Source: an uncultured Acidimicrobiales bacterium (lineage in GTDB: Bacteria > Actinomycetota > Acidimicrobiia > Acidimicrobiales > Bin134). Taken from it: a stretch of 64,000 bases of DNA. Below, piece after piece: positions 43,323 to 51,416 of this stretch. The notes below the pieces were generated by a model. The model was given only the letters and a program-made list of their open reading frames with translations. It ran no database searches and was not told where the DNA came from. Position 1 is the stretch's first letter, and every line of letters starts with the position of its first letter. The stretch covers positions 3,349,076 to 3,413,075 of the forward strand of contig OX638344.1 in the NCBI GenBank assembly GCA_951813555.1, in the 5' to 3' direction. The position numbers were made by a program, and so were the translations under genes.

Positions 43323-44566
43323 CCCCTAAGGCCGTTGCCGATGCCGTCAACCCCGACGGACTTATCGAGCTCGTCCAAGAGGCCGTCCGCATCCCCAGCG
43401 TGACTCCCCATGAGGGGGACTTCGCCCACTGGGTGCATGGGCAGCTCCAAGATGGGGCTTGGGACCGAGCCCAGCTCTCCCCTTGCGCCGACGACCGCCC
43501 AAATGTCTACGCCAGCGCCGGACAGACAAGTCCCTCTTTGGTTCTGGCCGGGCATCTCGACACCGTGCATGCCGCCGACTGGGAGGCGCACTGGGCTGGG
43601 ACCGACCGTGCTGATCCTTATGCGGCCCCGATCATCGACCGGGCGATCTGGGGCCGGGGGGCCGCAGACCAGAAAGCAGGCATCTGCGCCATTCTTGAGG
43701 CCTTCCGGGCGATCGGTCGAACTGGCTGCCAACCGAAGGGCCGCGTCACTGCGCTGTTCGTCTGTGACGAGGAGTCAGGCCAGCCGGGCAGCGGCGTTTC
43801 GGCCGGCATGAAGACAGCCATCGCCGATGGGGTTATTCCGCAAGATCACCGGCCCGACTTCCTCATCTATACCGAGCCCTCTACCTCGGCCATCTACACC
43901 GCTCAAATGGGCTTTCTCATCGCCCAAATCACGCTGACCGGGCAATCGGCCTATTTCGGACGACCCGAACTCGGTGTGGACGCCCTCCAGGCCGGACACC
44001 ACCTTCTGTCCGCACTGTGGACGCACTCCGATGGTCTGCGCGCCCAGCCCCAGCACCCTCTGATCGGGCCGGCATTTCTGCTTGTCACCGAGGTCAACTC
44101 AGGAGGGAACATCGCGGTTCCCGGACAGTTTCACCTGTCGTTGATCCGCAAGGTCCTCCCCGATGAGCGCCTCGACGCCGCGGCGGATGCCATCCGAGAC
44201 ATCGCATCCCAGGTGGCCTCAGATCACGCAGTAAAGGCTTCGGTAGAGTTCTCCGCCTCTCGCGACCACCCGGTGGGCGGCACTCCAGACGAGATCCCCA
44301 CCGACCATGCCGCGGTACGAGCGCTGGGAGAGTCTATTTCAGCGGTAACGGGCGAAACGCCCCGGATCGAGGCCGCGCCGTTCTGGTCGGAGAAGTCATT
44401 CCTCGCTTCTCTCGGTGTGCCCGGCGTGTACTTCGCTCCCGGTGACATATCCAACTGCCACACACCGTTCGAGCACGTTGAGATCGACGAACTCATAGCC
44501 GCCACCCGCACCCTGGCCCACTTCGTGGCGTCGTGGTGCGGTCTCGAGCCAGCCCCAACCACCTAA
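43319..44566 (+). CDS. M20-family metallopeptidase/deacylase
   Basis: 415-aa di-zinc amidohydrolase of the ArgE/DapE/ACY1 group. Metal ligands are visible: His in LVLAGHLDTVHA, Asp in GRGAADQKAG, Glu pair in FVCDEESGQPG, and the C-terminal His in NCHTPFEHVEIDEL; the dimerisation lid lies between residues 190 and 300. It hydrolyses an amide bond, releasing an acyl or amino acid from a substrate. In this operon it probably removes an amino-acid or acyl group from an imported conjugate (inference). GTG start overlaps the ROK stop. Confidence 0.9.
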   Translation: MTPKAVADAVNPDGLIELVQEAVRIPSVTPHEGDFAHWVHGQLQDGAWDRAQLSPCADDRPNVYASAGQTSPSLVLAGHLDTVHAADWEAHWAGTDRADPYAAPIIDRAIWGRGAADQKAGICAILEAFRAIGRTGCQPKGRVTALFVCDEESGQPGSGVSAGMKTAIADGVIPQDHRPDFLIYTEPSTSAIYTAQMGFLIAQITLTGQSAYFGRPELGVDALQAGHHLLSALWTHSDGLRAQPQHPLIGPAFLLVTEVNSGGNIAVPGQFHLSLIRKVLPDERLDAAADAIRDIASQVASDHAVKASVEFSASRDHPVGGTPDEIPTDHAAVRALGESISAVTGETPRIEAAPFWSEKSFLASLGVPGVYFAPGDISNCHTPFEHVEIDELIAATRTLAHFVASWCGLEPAPTT

Positions 44567-44580
44567 CGAAGGAGAAACCC

Positions 44581-45804
44581 ATGCACCCACAAAAGAGATC
44601 GAGATGGCTCGCACTCAGCGCCTTGCTTGCTGTCTTCGTTCTGTTGGCCGCCGCTTGCGGCAACGACGACGACAGCGAAAGCGACGCCCCGGCTGCGCCA
44701 GCTACCGCCGCGCCCACTGCCGCTCCCGAACCGACTGAAGAGCCTGCCCCTGAGGCCACACCCGAGCCTGAGCCCGCCGAAGCAGAGGCCCCGGCGATGG
44801 AGGCCCCGGTAACCCAGGGGCCGAACGGCGAGCCAGCCAGTCCGTCAGGCGACATCGCGCTGACCGCCGACGAGCTGAGCCAAATACAAGAGGGCGGCTA
44901 CACCGCCGCCCTCCTTTGGCACATCTCCGGCGCGTTCACCGACGCGGTGAGCCAAGGGGCGCGAGACGCTTTCGCGGAGATGGGCATCGAAGTAGTGGTC
45001 GAGACCGAGGCGGGTTTCGACGCGGCCCAACAGGCCAATGACGTTGAAACCGCCATGGCCCTGGATCCCGACATCATCCTCAGCCTCACGATCGACCCAG
45101 TTTCTGCGGCAGAGGGTTTTCGGCCCGCCGTGGACGCTGGGGTGCAGCTCGTGTTCTTGTCGACCACTCCCGAGGGGTATACGCAAGGCGAGGAGTTCGT
45201 GGGTGTGGTGACCGACGACTTGGCTGCCATGGGCATTGCCGCGGCCAATCTGCTCGGCAACGCGCTCGGCGGTGAAGGCGAGATCGGCTTCATCTTCCAC
45301 GATGCCCCCTTCTACGTGACCAACCAGCGCGACCAGGCGTTCAAGTCCTGGATCGAGATCAACTTCCCCGGAATCCAGATCGTTGCTGAGCAGGGTCTTG
45401 CCGACCCCGCGACCGCGGAGGACATCGCTTCAACCATGCTGACCCGCAACCCCGGCCTCGATGGCATCTACGCTCCGTGGTCGGCCGGACCGGCCGACGG
45501 AGTGCTCGCCGCGCTGCGGGCGGTGGGTGCAAGCGATGTGGCCGTGGTGACCATGGACCTGGACACCAACGTCTCCCTCGACCTCGTGGAAGGCGGCAAC
45601 ATCGTGGGCATCGCAGCCGACGAGGCCTACGAAATCGGCCGCACGATGGCCACTGAGGGTGCCTACGGCCTGCTCGGGAAGGAAGCGCCGCCATTCGTAG
45701 TTGTACCTGCCATAGAGGTAACCGCCGACAATATCGTCGAGGCATACAGGGTGTCGCTGGCCGCTGATCCACCTCAACAGGTGCTAGACGCCCTCGGCGG
45801 CTAG
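44581..45804 (+). CDS. Sugar-type ABC transporter substrate-binding lipoprotein
   Basis: 407-aa Peripla_BP_4 (ribose/galactose-type) receptor. Lipobox LLAAAC, Cys at about residue 23, then an acidic and Pro/Glu/Ala-rich linker to about residue 95. The mature lobe includes ALLWHISGAFTDAVSQGARD and an AQQANDVETAMALDPD stretch. It presents the imported solute to the permease below. AAGGAG precedes the ATG at 44581. Homology is to pentose/hexose receptors, so a carbohydrate-like ligand is expected. Confidence 0.9.
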   Translation: MHPQKRSRWLALSALLAVFVLLAAACGNDDDSESDAPAAPATAAPTAAPEPTEEPAPEATPEPEPAEAEAPAMEAPVTQGPNGEPASPSGDIALTADELSQIQEGGYTAALLWHISGAFTDAVSQGARDAFAEMGIEVVVETEAGFDAAQQANDVETAMALDPDIILSLTIDPVSAAEGFRPAVDAGVQLVFLSTTPEGYTQGEEFVGVVTDDLAAMGIAAANLLGNALGGEGEIGFIFHDAPFYVTNQRDQAFKSWIEINFPGIQIVAEQGLADPATAEDIASTMLTRNPGLDGIYAPWSAGPADGVLAALRAVGASDVAVVTMDLDTNVSLDLVEGGNIVGIAADEAYEIGRTMATEGAYGLLGKEAPPFVVVPAIEVTADNIVEAYRVSLAADPPQQVLDALGG

Positions 45805-45814
45805 ACCTGGACAG

Positions 45815-46825
45815 GTGACCAGGAGATCGATCCACGGAAAGGCCTCGACCGGACTCCCCTCCCCGGTCGAGGCCTGGATCGACCGCTACAAACATGACGG
45901 CGGACTCCGCCGGTTCGTCGTCTATTTTGCGTTCGCTCTGATTCTGGTGACGTTCAGCATCATCCTGCACGACGACGGTTTCCTCAGCTCCTCCAATCTG
46001 CTCAATATCGGCCGGCAAGCAGCCCCCATCGCGGTCATGGCGGTCGGGATGGCCTTCGCCTTGGCCGCGAGGGAAATCGACCTCTCGGTTGGCTCAGTGG
46101 TGGCGCTTTCATCGCTGGTGGCCGCAGAAATGGTGGGCAACTATGGATTCCTGATCGGCGTGCTGGTGGCCTTGGCAGCATCAGTGCTCGTCGGTCTCGT
46201 GAACGGGCTGATCACTGTGAAGGTGCGAATCCCGTCATTTTTGGTCACGCTGGGCATGCTGGGCATCATCAGTGGGATTGCCCGCAACTGGAATGACTTG
46301 CAGTCGCTGCCCATCCGCAACGACAGATTCAGCGGACTGTTCGGCGCCGGCGGACTGGGTCCGGTCTCCTCGCTGCTCATCTGGATCATCGTTGTGGGCG
46401 GCCTCGGCCACTTCGCGCTGCACCACCTGCGCTGGGGACGCCATGTCCTGTCCACCGGCGCCGACCGCGACGCGGCCAATGCAGTCGGGATCAATACCGC
46501 CAGAGTGAAGATCTCAGCGCTGGTGGCCAGTGCCACCGCGGCGGGCTTCGCTGGGGTACTCCTCGCCGGCCGACTCAGCATCGGACGCCACGACCTCGGA
46601 GAGGACTACCTGCTCACCGTGATTGCTGCGGTGGTGATCGGCGGGACCAACCTGTTCGGAGGGAGGGCCTCGGTTATCGGGGCTGTCACCGGCGCCCTCA
46701 TCATGGCCATGCTCAACAATGGTCTGATCCTCATGGGACTGGAAGTAGCCGATCAGCGCATTGCCCGAGGAGTGATCATCATCTTGGCCGTGGCTCTGAG
46801 CATGAGAGAAGCCAAGGAGAGCTGA
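45815..46825 (+). CDS. Sugar ABC transporter permease (RbsC-like)
   Basis: 336-aa BPD_transp_2 permease with about eight to ten hydrophobic segments. Diagnostic motifs are GMAFALAAREIDLSVGSVVAL, ALAASVLVGLVNGLI, and GRHVLSTGADRDAANAVGIN. One permease subunit is encoded, so a homodimer is expected. GTG start at 45815, 10 bp after the binding-protein stop. The next gene begins 2 bp after its stop. Confidence 0.9.
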   Translation: MTRRSIHGKASTGLPSPVEAWIDRYKHDGGLRRFVVYFAFALILVTFSIILHDDGFLSSSNLLNIGRQAAPIAVMAVGMAFALAAREIDLSVGSVVALSSLVAAEMVGNYGFLIGVLVALAASVLVGLVNGLITVKVRIPSFLVTLGMLGIISGIARNWNDLQSLPIRNDRFSGLFGAGGLGPVSSLLIWIIVVGGLGHFALHHLRWGRHVLSTGADRDAANAVGINTARVKISALVASATAAGFAGVLLAGRLSIGRHDLGEDYLLTVIAAVVIGGTNLFGGRASVIGAVTGALIMAMLNNGLILMGLEVADQRIARGVIIILAVALSMREAKES

Positions 46826-46827
46826 CC

Positions 46828-48042
46828 GTGTTCCTGCAATCACTGCTGCGCAAGAACCCGACATTCATGGAAGCCGTTGTGGCGCTGCATCAGGCCGGTT
46901 CCATCCCGGCCAACAGCTACGTGATCGACCTCGACGCGGTGGCAGCAAACACCTCGCACCTCATGGACGAGGCCAAGAAGCTGGGATTGACGGTGTACGC
47001 CATGACCAAACAGCTTGGGAGGGCACCAGGTGTCCTCGATGCCATGAGCGGTGCTGGGGTGGACGGATTTGTGGCTGTGGACATGACCTGCGCCCGGCCC
47101 ATATCCACCAACGGGCACAAACTCGGACACATCGGGCATCTCGTGCAGGTGGCTGCGGGCCAAACCGGCGAGGCCGTGGCCATGCAGCCCGACTACTGGA
47201 CCGTGTTCTCGCCCAACAAGGCGGCAGAGGCGTCGGCTGCCGCCTCCCGCATCGGACGGGTCCAGGATCTGCTGGTACGGGTCTTTGCCCCCGGAGATGA
47301 GTTCTACCCGGGCCACGAGGGGGGCATTCTGCTCGAAGACCTGCCCGCAATGATCGCCCACATCGACAAGCTTCCTGGGGCCCGGTTCGCCGGACTTACC
47401 ACGTTTCCGGCTCTGCTCTTCGACTCGGCCACCGGCCGCGTCCGAACCACTCCCAACATGGCAACCCTGGCCCGGGCCGCGGAGTCGGCCGGGCAGTACC
47501 TAGGCGAGGACAACCAGGGGCTACTCCAGATCAACGCCCCGGGCACGACGTCCACCGCGGTGCTGGCCCTGCTGGCGGCGGCTGGCGCCACCCAAGTGGA
47601 GCCGGGGCACGGGCTCACCGGAACCACTCCCCTGCATGCGTTGGACGACCTGCCTGAGCAGCCCGCCGTGTGCTACGTCAGCGAGATCGCCCACATCCAC
47701 CAGGGCACGCCATTCTGCTTCGGCGGCGGTCTCTACATCGACCCGGTCTTCGGGGACTACCAGACCACTGCTGTGGTGGCCCGCGACCCCGGTGAGGCAA
47801 TCACCCGGCCCATTCCCGTGGATATGCCCGACCCTGCGTCCATCGACTACTACGCCAAACTGAACCCCGAATCGGATCGCACGGTCAGCGAGGGCGACAC
47901 GGTAGTGTTCGGCTTCCGCATCCAGGCCTTCGTGACCAGGGCATTTGTCGCGGGCGTGGCCGGTGTGCGGTCTGGAATCCCGTCGGTCGCCGGTATTTGG
48001 GATGTGCTGGGCAACCCTGTGAACTGGGAGGGCAGCCGATGA
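46828..48042 (+). CDS. YhfX-like PLP-dependent racemase-family protein
   Basis: 404-aa alanine-racemase-fold protein resembling E. coli YhfX. The PLP Lys is in TVYAMTKQLGR (about residue 56); VIDLDAVAANTSHLMDEAKK is the strand and helix before it. C-terminal beta domain from about 290 contains GTPFCFGGGLYIDPVFG. Reaction uncertain: racemisation or epimerisation of an amino acid or amino-sugar. In E. coli yhfX sits with transporter and isomerase genes of an unknown pathway. GTG start at 46828; the 3' end overlaps the ATPase start by 4 nt. Confidence 0.82.
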   Translation: MFLQSLLRKNPTFMEAVVALHQAGSIPANSYVIDLDAVAANTSHLMDEAKKLGLTVYAMTKQLGRAPGVLDAMSGAGVDGFVAVDMTCARPISTNGHKLGHIGHLVQVAAGQTGEAVAMQPDYWTVFSPNKAAEASAAASRIGRVQDLLVRVFAPGDEFYPGHEGGILLEDLPAMIAHIDKLPGARFAGLTTFPALLFDSATGRVRTTPNMATLARAAESAGQYLGEDNQGLLQINAPGTTSTAVLALLAAAGATQVEPGHGLTGTTPLHALDDLPEQPAVCYVSEIAHIHQGTPFCFGGGLYIDPVFGDYQTTAVVARDPGEAITRPIPVDMPDPASIDYYAKLNPESDRTVSEGDTVVFGFRIQAFVTRAFVAGVAGVRSGIPSVAGIWDVLGNPVNWEGSR

Positions 48043-48800
48043 GGATGACTCCCGCGCTGGCTGCCTCTGGAATCTCGAAATCATTCCGCGCCGTACAGGC
48101 CCTCAACGATGTCTCCATCGAGTTGCACCACGGTCGAGTCACCGCGCTTCTGGGCGACAATGGCGCCGGCAAGTCAACGCTGGTGAAATGCCTTGCCGGC
48201 ATCTATCAGCCCGACGCGGGCAGCATCTTTGTCCAGGGGACCGAGCATCGCATCAACTCCTCACGTCATGCGCGAGAGCTGGGCATAGAGACGGTTCACC
48301 AAGCCCTGTCGGTCATCGACCCACTCGATGTGGCGGAAAACCTCTTCTTGAATCGAGAGCAAACCCGAGGCGGAAGGCTGGGTGCTCGCATCGGCCTGCT
48401 TGACAAGCGGCGTATGCGCGAGGAATGCGCGGCCACGCTGTCAGGCCTCGACATCCGGATCCCGTCCTTGCGGCGCTCAGTCGGCTCGCTGTCCGGCGGA
48501 CAGCGCCAAGCGGTCGCCATTGGCCGTGCGGTGGCGTGGGGCCAGAAGATCGTGCTGCTCGACGAGCCGGCCGCCGCACTCGGCGTCGAGCAGACCCAGA
48601 GAGTTCTCGATCTCATCGCCAACATGCGCGACCAGGGAGTGGCGGTTCTGCTCATCACCCACAACATGGACAGAGTGCTGGCGGTCTGCGACCAGGCAGT
48701 TGTGCTCTACCAAGGCCGGAAGTGCGCGGAAGTCGACGTGCCCGATGTCACCAAAGACGATCTGGTGTCGTTCATCACCGGTGCCCGTGGCACAGGGTGA
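48039..48800 (+). CDS. Sugar ABC transporter ATPase (single-domain)
   Basis: 253-aa ATPase energising the permease. Walker A GDNGAGKSTLVKCL, signature SLSGGQRQAVAIGRAV, Walker B IVLLDEPAAALG and switch His in LLITHNMDRVL. Ribose-type systems usually have a fused double ATPase of about 500 aa (RbsA); the single-domain form occurs in FrcA-type importers and would act as a homodimer. Start ATG at 48039 overlaps the YhfX-like gene stop (ATGA). Confidence 0.92.
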   Translation: MRMTPALAASGISKSFRAVQALNDVSIELHHGRVTALLGDNGAGKSTLVKCLAGIYQPDAGSIFVQGTEHRINSSRHARELGIETVHQALSVIDPLDVAENLFLNREQTRGGRLGARIGLLDKRRMREECAATLSGLDIRIPSLRRSVGSLSGGQRQAVAIGRAVAWGQKIVLLDEPAAALGVEQTQRVLDLIANMRDQGVAVLLITHNMDRVLAVCDQAVVLYQGRKCAEVDVPDVTKDDLVSFITGARGTG

Positions 48801-48816
48801 GTGCCGAGGATCAGCG

Positions 48817-49560
48817 GTGCGCTTCCATATCGCCGCCGATGCCGCAGCCACCGCCGAGATGGCAGCCGACTCTGTGGAAGGTGTTATTCGGTCGAATCCC
48901 CGGGCGAGCATCGGGCTGGCCACCGGCGCCACGATGGTGGGGGTTTACCGCTCTCTGGTCAGACGATGCCGAGAGGGCCCGCTCAGCTTCGCCGAAACGA
49001 CGGTCTATCTGCTCGACGAATACATCGGCCTCGATGCCGACCACCCGCAGACCTACCGAAACGTCATCACAAGGAGCTTCACCGAACTTGTCGACCTGCG
49101 GGATGACGCGGTGTTTGCCCCCGATTGCCAAGCACCCGGCCTCGACATAGAAGCCCGGCGCTACGACCGCCTCGTGCGCGCCGCCGACATTGACATCCAA
49201 CTTCTCGGAATCGGGAGAAACGGCCACATCGCCTTCAACGAACCGGGCACGCCATTCGATGCCGAGACCACCGTGGTCTCGCTTAGCGAGGCCACCAGGC
49301 GGGACAACGCCCGCTTCTTCGACTCAGCAGAAGAGGTTCCCCTCCAGGCCATCACCCAGGGGATAGGGACCATCCTGCAAGCTAAGCAGATCCTGCTCGT
49401 GGCTCAGGGATCGCACAAATCCCGACCCATACGAGACGCTCTGGAAGGGCCAGTGACAACCGAAGTTCCGGCGTCGGCGCTCCAACTTCATGGTGACGTC
49501 TCCGCGGTTTTCGACCTCGAAGCAGCTTCTCGCCTATCGACTGGCCACCCGCAGGTTTGA
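48817..49560 (+). CDS. Glucosamine-6-phosphate deaminase-like protein (NagB family)
   Basis: 247-aa aldose-ketose isomerase/deaminase, slightly shorter than E. coli NagB (266 aa). It has VYLLDEYIGLD, the GIGRNGHIAFNEPGTPF active-site loop and the HKSRPIRDALEG end. NagB converts glucosamine-6-P to fructose-6-P and ammonia. The GTG at 48817 is chosen because GAGGA is 6 nt upstream; the open frame starts much earlier inside the ATPase gene. No sugar kinase is in the operon, so its substrate must be phosphorylated elsewhere or differ from GlcN-6-P. Confidence 0.88.
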   Translation: MRFHIAADAAATAEMAADSVEGVIRSNPRASIGLATGATMVGVYRSLVRRCREGPLSFAETTVYLLDEYIGLDADHPQTYRNVITRSFTELVDLRDDAVFAPDCQAPGLDIEARRYDRLVRAADIDIQLLGIGRNGHIAFNEPGTPFDAETTVVSLSEATRRDNARFFDSAEEVPLQAITQGIGTILQAKQILLVAQGSHKSRPIRDALEGPVTTEVPASALQLHGDVSAVFDLEAASRLSTGHPQV

Positions 49561-49563
49561 CGT

Positions 49564-50172
49564 CTAGCCCAAGTTGAGCAGGTGGCCGAGGCGCTGTTGT
49601 TTGGTGCGGAGGTAGTCCATGTTCTCGGTTCTGGGGGGCACCTCTAGTGGAACGCGGCGGGCGATCTCCAAGCCGAAGGAGGCCAAGCCGTCGTGTTTGG
49701 TGGGGTTGTTGGTCATCAGCGCCACACGCTTGACCCCCAGCTCGGCCAGGATGGCCGCTCCGATGCCGTAGGTGCGGTCGTCCACCGGCAGGCCGAGTTC
49801 CAGGTTGGCGTCCACGGTGTCGCGGCCCTCGTCCTGAAGGGCGTAGGCCTGCACCTTGTGGCCAATGCCGATGCCTCGGCCCTCATGACCCCGCAGATAC
49901 ACCAGAACACCGGTGCCGCAGGCAGCGATGGCATCCATGGCCGCGTGAAGCTGGGCTCCACAGTCGCAGCGCCACGAGCCGAACACATCGCCGGTAAGGC
50001 ACTCGCTGTGCACTCGAACCAGCACCTCGTCGGCTGAGTCCACGCCGCCGAGGGCGAACGCCACGTGCTCCTCCCCGTCGTCCATCGACTGGAAGGCGTG
50101 GCAGCTGAACCGGCCCCAGTTCGTGGGCACCTCGGTGGTGGCGATCAGCCTGATCTCAGGTTGGCGTCTCAT
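49564..50172 (-). CDS. ribA: GTP cyclohydrolase II
   Basis: 202-aa enzyme for the first step of riboflavin and F420-precursor biosynthesis, opening GTP to the diaminopyrimidine. The zinc cysteines are in HSECLTGDVFGSWRCDCG and the GTP-binding loop is YLRGHEGRGIGIGHK. It is stand-alone, not fused to a RibB domain as in many actinobacteria. ATG at 50172. Convergent with the NagB-like gene (3 bp between stops). Flavin supply fits the many flavoenzymes around it. Confidence 0.93.
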   Translation of the reverse strand: MRRQPEIRLIATTEVPTNWGRFSCHAFQSMDDGEEHVAFALGGVDSADEVLVRVHSECLTGDVFGSWRCDCGAQLHAAMDAIAACGTGVLVYLRGHEGRGIGIGHKVQAYALQDEGRDTVDANLELGLPVDDRTYGIGAAILAELGVKRVALMTNNPTKHDGLASFGLEIARRVPLEVPPRTENMDYLRTKQQRLGHLLNLG

Positions 50173-50226
50173 GAGGTGGCCCTGAGAGTACCGCTACCAG
50201 CCGCGAAACAGTCAGCCCAAGCGAAA

Positions 50227-50238
50227 TACGCTTTAGCC
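50227..50238 (+). promoter_or_regulatory. Putative -10 box, leaderless luciferase-like gene
   Basis: TACGCT at 50227-50232 lies 6 nt before the ATG at 50239 and there is no Shine-Dalgarno. Leaderless transcription is likely; the -35 is not clear. Confidence 0.35.
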
Positions 50239-51090
50239 ATGAGATTCGGAGTGATGATGCAGACCACCGACCGGTCGATGTCGCCAGTACGACTGGCCGA
50301 GGAATCCGAGGCCCGGGGCTACGCCTGCATCTACCTGCCCGAGCACACCCATATCCCCACCAGTAGGCGCACCCCGCCCCCCACCGGGGCCGACGAGCTG
50401 TCCGAGACCTACTTGCGGACCCTCGACCCCTACATCGCGTTGGCCGCCTGCGCCCAGGCCACCACAACCGTCGGGCTGGGAGTGGGAGTGGCACTGCCCG
50501 CCCAACACGACCCCATTGCCTTCGCCAAGGAGTGCGCCACCCTCGACTGGATGAGCGGAGGCCGTCTCGTGTTGGGAATCGGCTACGGCTGGAACCACGA
50601 GGAGATGGAGAACCACGGCATCGACGTTCGCCGACGGCGGGCCATGGTCAGAGAGCACATGCTCTGTGCTCAAGCGCTCTGGGGGCAGGAAATCGCTGAG
50701 TTCCACGGAGAGTTCGTTCACATGGAGCCCTCGTGGAGCTGGCCCAAGCCGATCCAGCAGCCCCGCATCCGCACCATCATCGGCGCTGCCCCCGGCCCCA
50801 CCACCTTCGCCCACATCGCCGAGTTCGGCGACGGCTGGATGCCCATCGGCGGTGCCGGCATGCGAGCCGCACTGGCCGACTTGGGCGAGGCCATGGCTGC
50901 GGCTGGCCGCAACCTCAACGAACTGGAGCTCATCACCTATGGCACCCACCCCGACCCCGGCAAGCTGGCCTACTACCGGGATCTCGGCATCACCGAAGTG
51001 GTGCTGCGGCTCCCCCACGGCGACTCAGCCGACGAAGTCCTGCCGGTGCTCGACGACTACACCCACTGGATCAACGAATTCGGGGAGTAG
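50239..51090 (+). CDS. LLM-class F420-dependent oxidoreductase
   Basis: 283-aa luciferase-like TIM barrel, close to the short F420-dependent type (TIGR03619-like). Marks: MRFGVMMQTTDRSMSP, LPEHTHIPTSRR, VALPAQHDPIAFAKECATLD and a GRLVLGIGYGWNHEEMENHG strand. Short C-terminus with no extra domain. Substrate unknown. It is divergent from ribA and ends 14 bp before the tandem repeat array. Confidence 0.9.
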   Translation: MRFGVMMQTTDRSMSPVRLAEESEARGYACIYLPEHTHIPTSRRTPPPTGADELSETYLRTLDPYIALAACAQATTTVGLGVGVALPAQHDPIAFAKECATLDWMSGGRLVLGIGYGWNHEEMENHGIDVRRRRAMVREHMLCAQALWGQEIAEFHGEFVHMEPSWSWPKPIQQPRIRTIIGAAPGPTTFAHIAEFGDGWMPIGGAGMRAALADLGEAMAAAGRNLNELELITYGTHPDPGKLAYYRDLGITEVVLRLPHGDSADEVLPVLDDYTHWINEFGE

Positions 51091-51104
51091 TGACAGGTTG
51101 TGCC

Positions 51105-51416
51105 TGATTGCCCGGCGCTCTGCTTGATGGCCCGGCACTGTGTCTGATTGCCCGGCGATAATCCGCCGGGCGAGGTGCTTGATTGCCCGGCGATAATCCG
51201 CCGGGCGAGGTGCTTGATTGCCCGGCGATAATCCGCCGGGCGAGGTGCTTGATTGCCCGGCGATAATCCGCCGGGCGAGGTGCTTGATTGCCCGGCGATA
51301 ATCCGCCGGGCGAGGTGCTTGATTGCCCGGCGATAATCCGCCGGGCGAGGTGCTAGATTGCCCGGCGATAATCCGCCGGGCGAGGTGCTTGATTGCCCGG
51401 CGATAATCCGCCCGGT
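51105..51416. repeat. 35-bp tandem hairpin array (8 units) with degenerate 20-bp units
   Basis: Eight head-to-tail copies start at 51145, 51180, 51215, 51250, 51285, 51320, 51355 and 51390, nearly identical. Each contains the perfect palindrome GCCCGGCG-ATAATC-CGCCGGGC (8-bp stem, 6-nt loop); in the last copy the right arm is altered where it meets the alcohol dehydrogenase stop (51416). Copy seven has one T-to-A change. Two degenerate units (51105, 51125) of 20 bp precede them and lack the second arm. No spacers, so not CRISPR. Located between convergent genes. Confidence 0.9.

Noticed and set aside
51145..51416. CRISPR array
   Set aside because: Repeats are contiguous 35-bp units without unique spacers and no cas genes are near.
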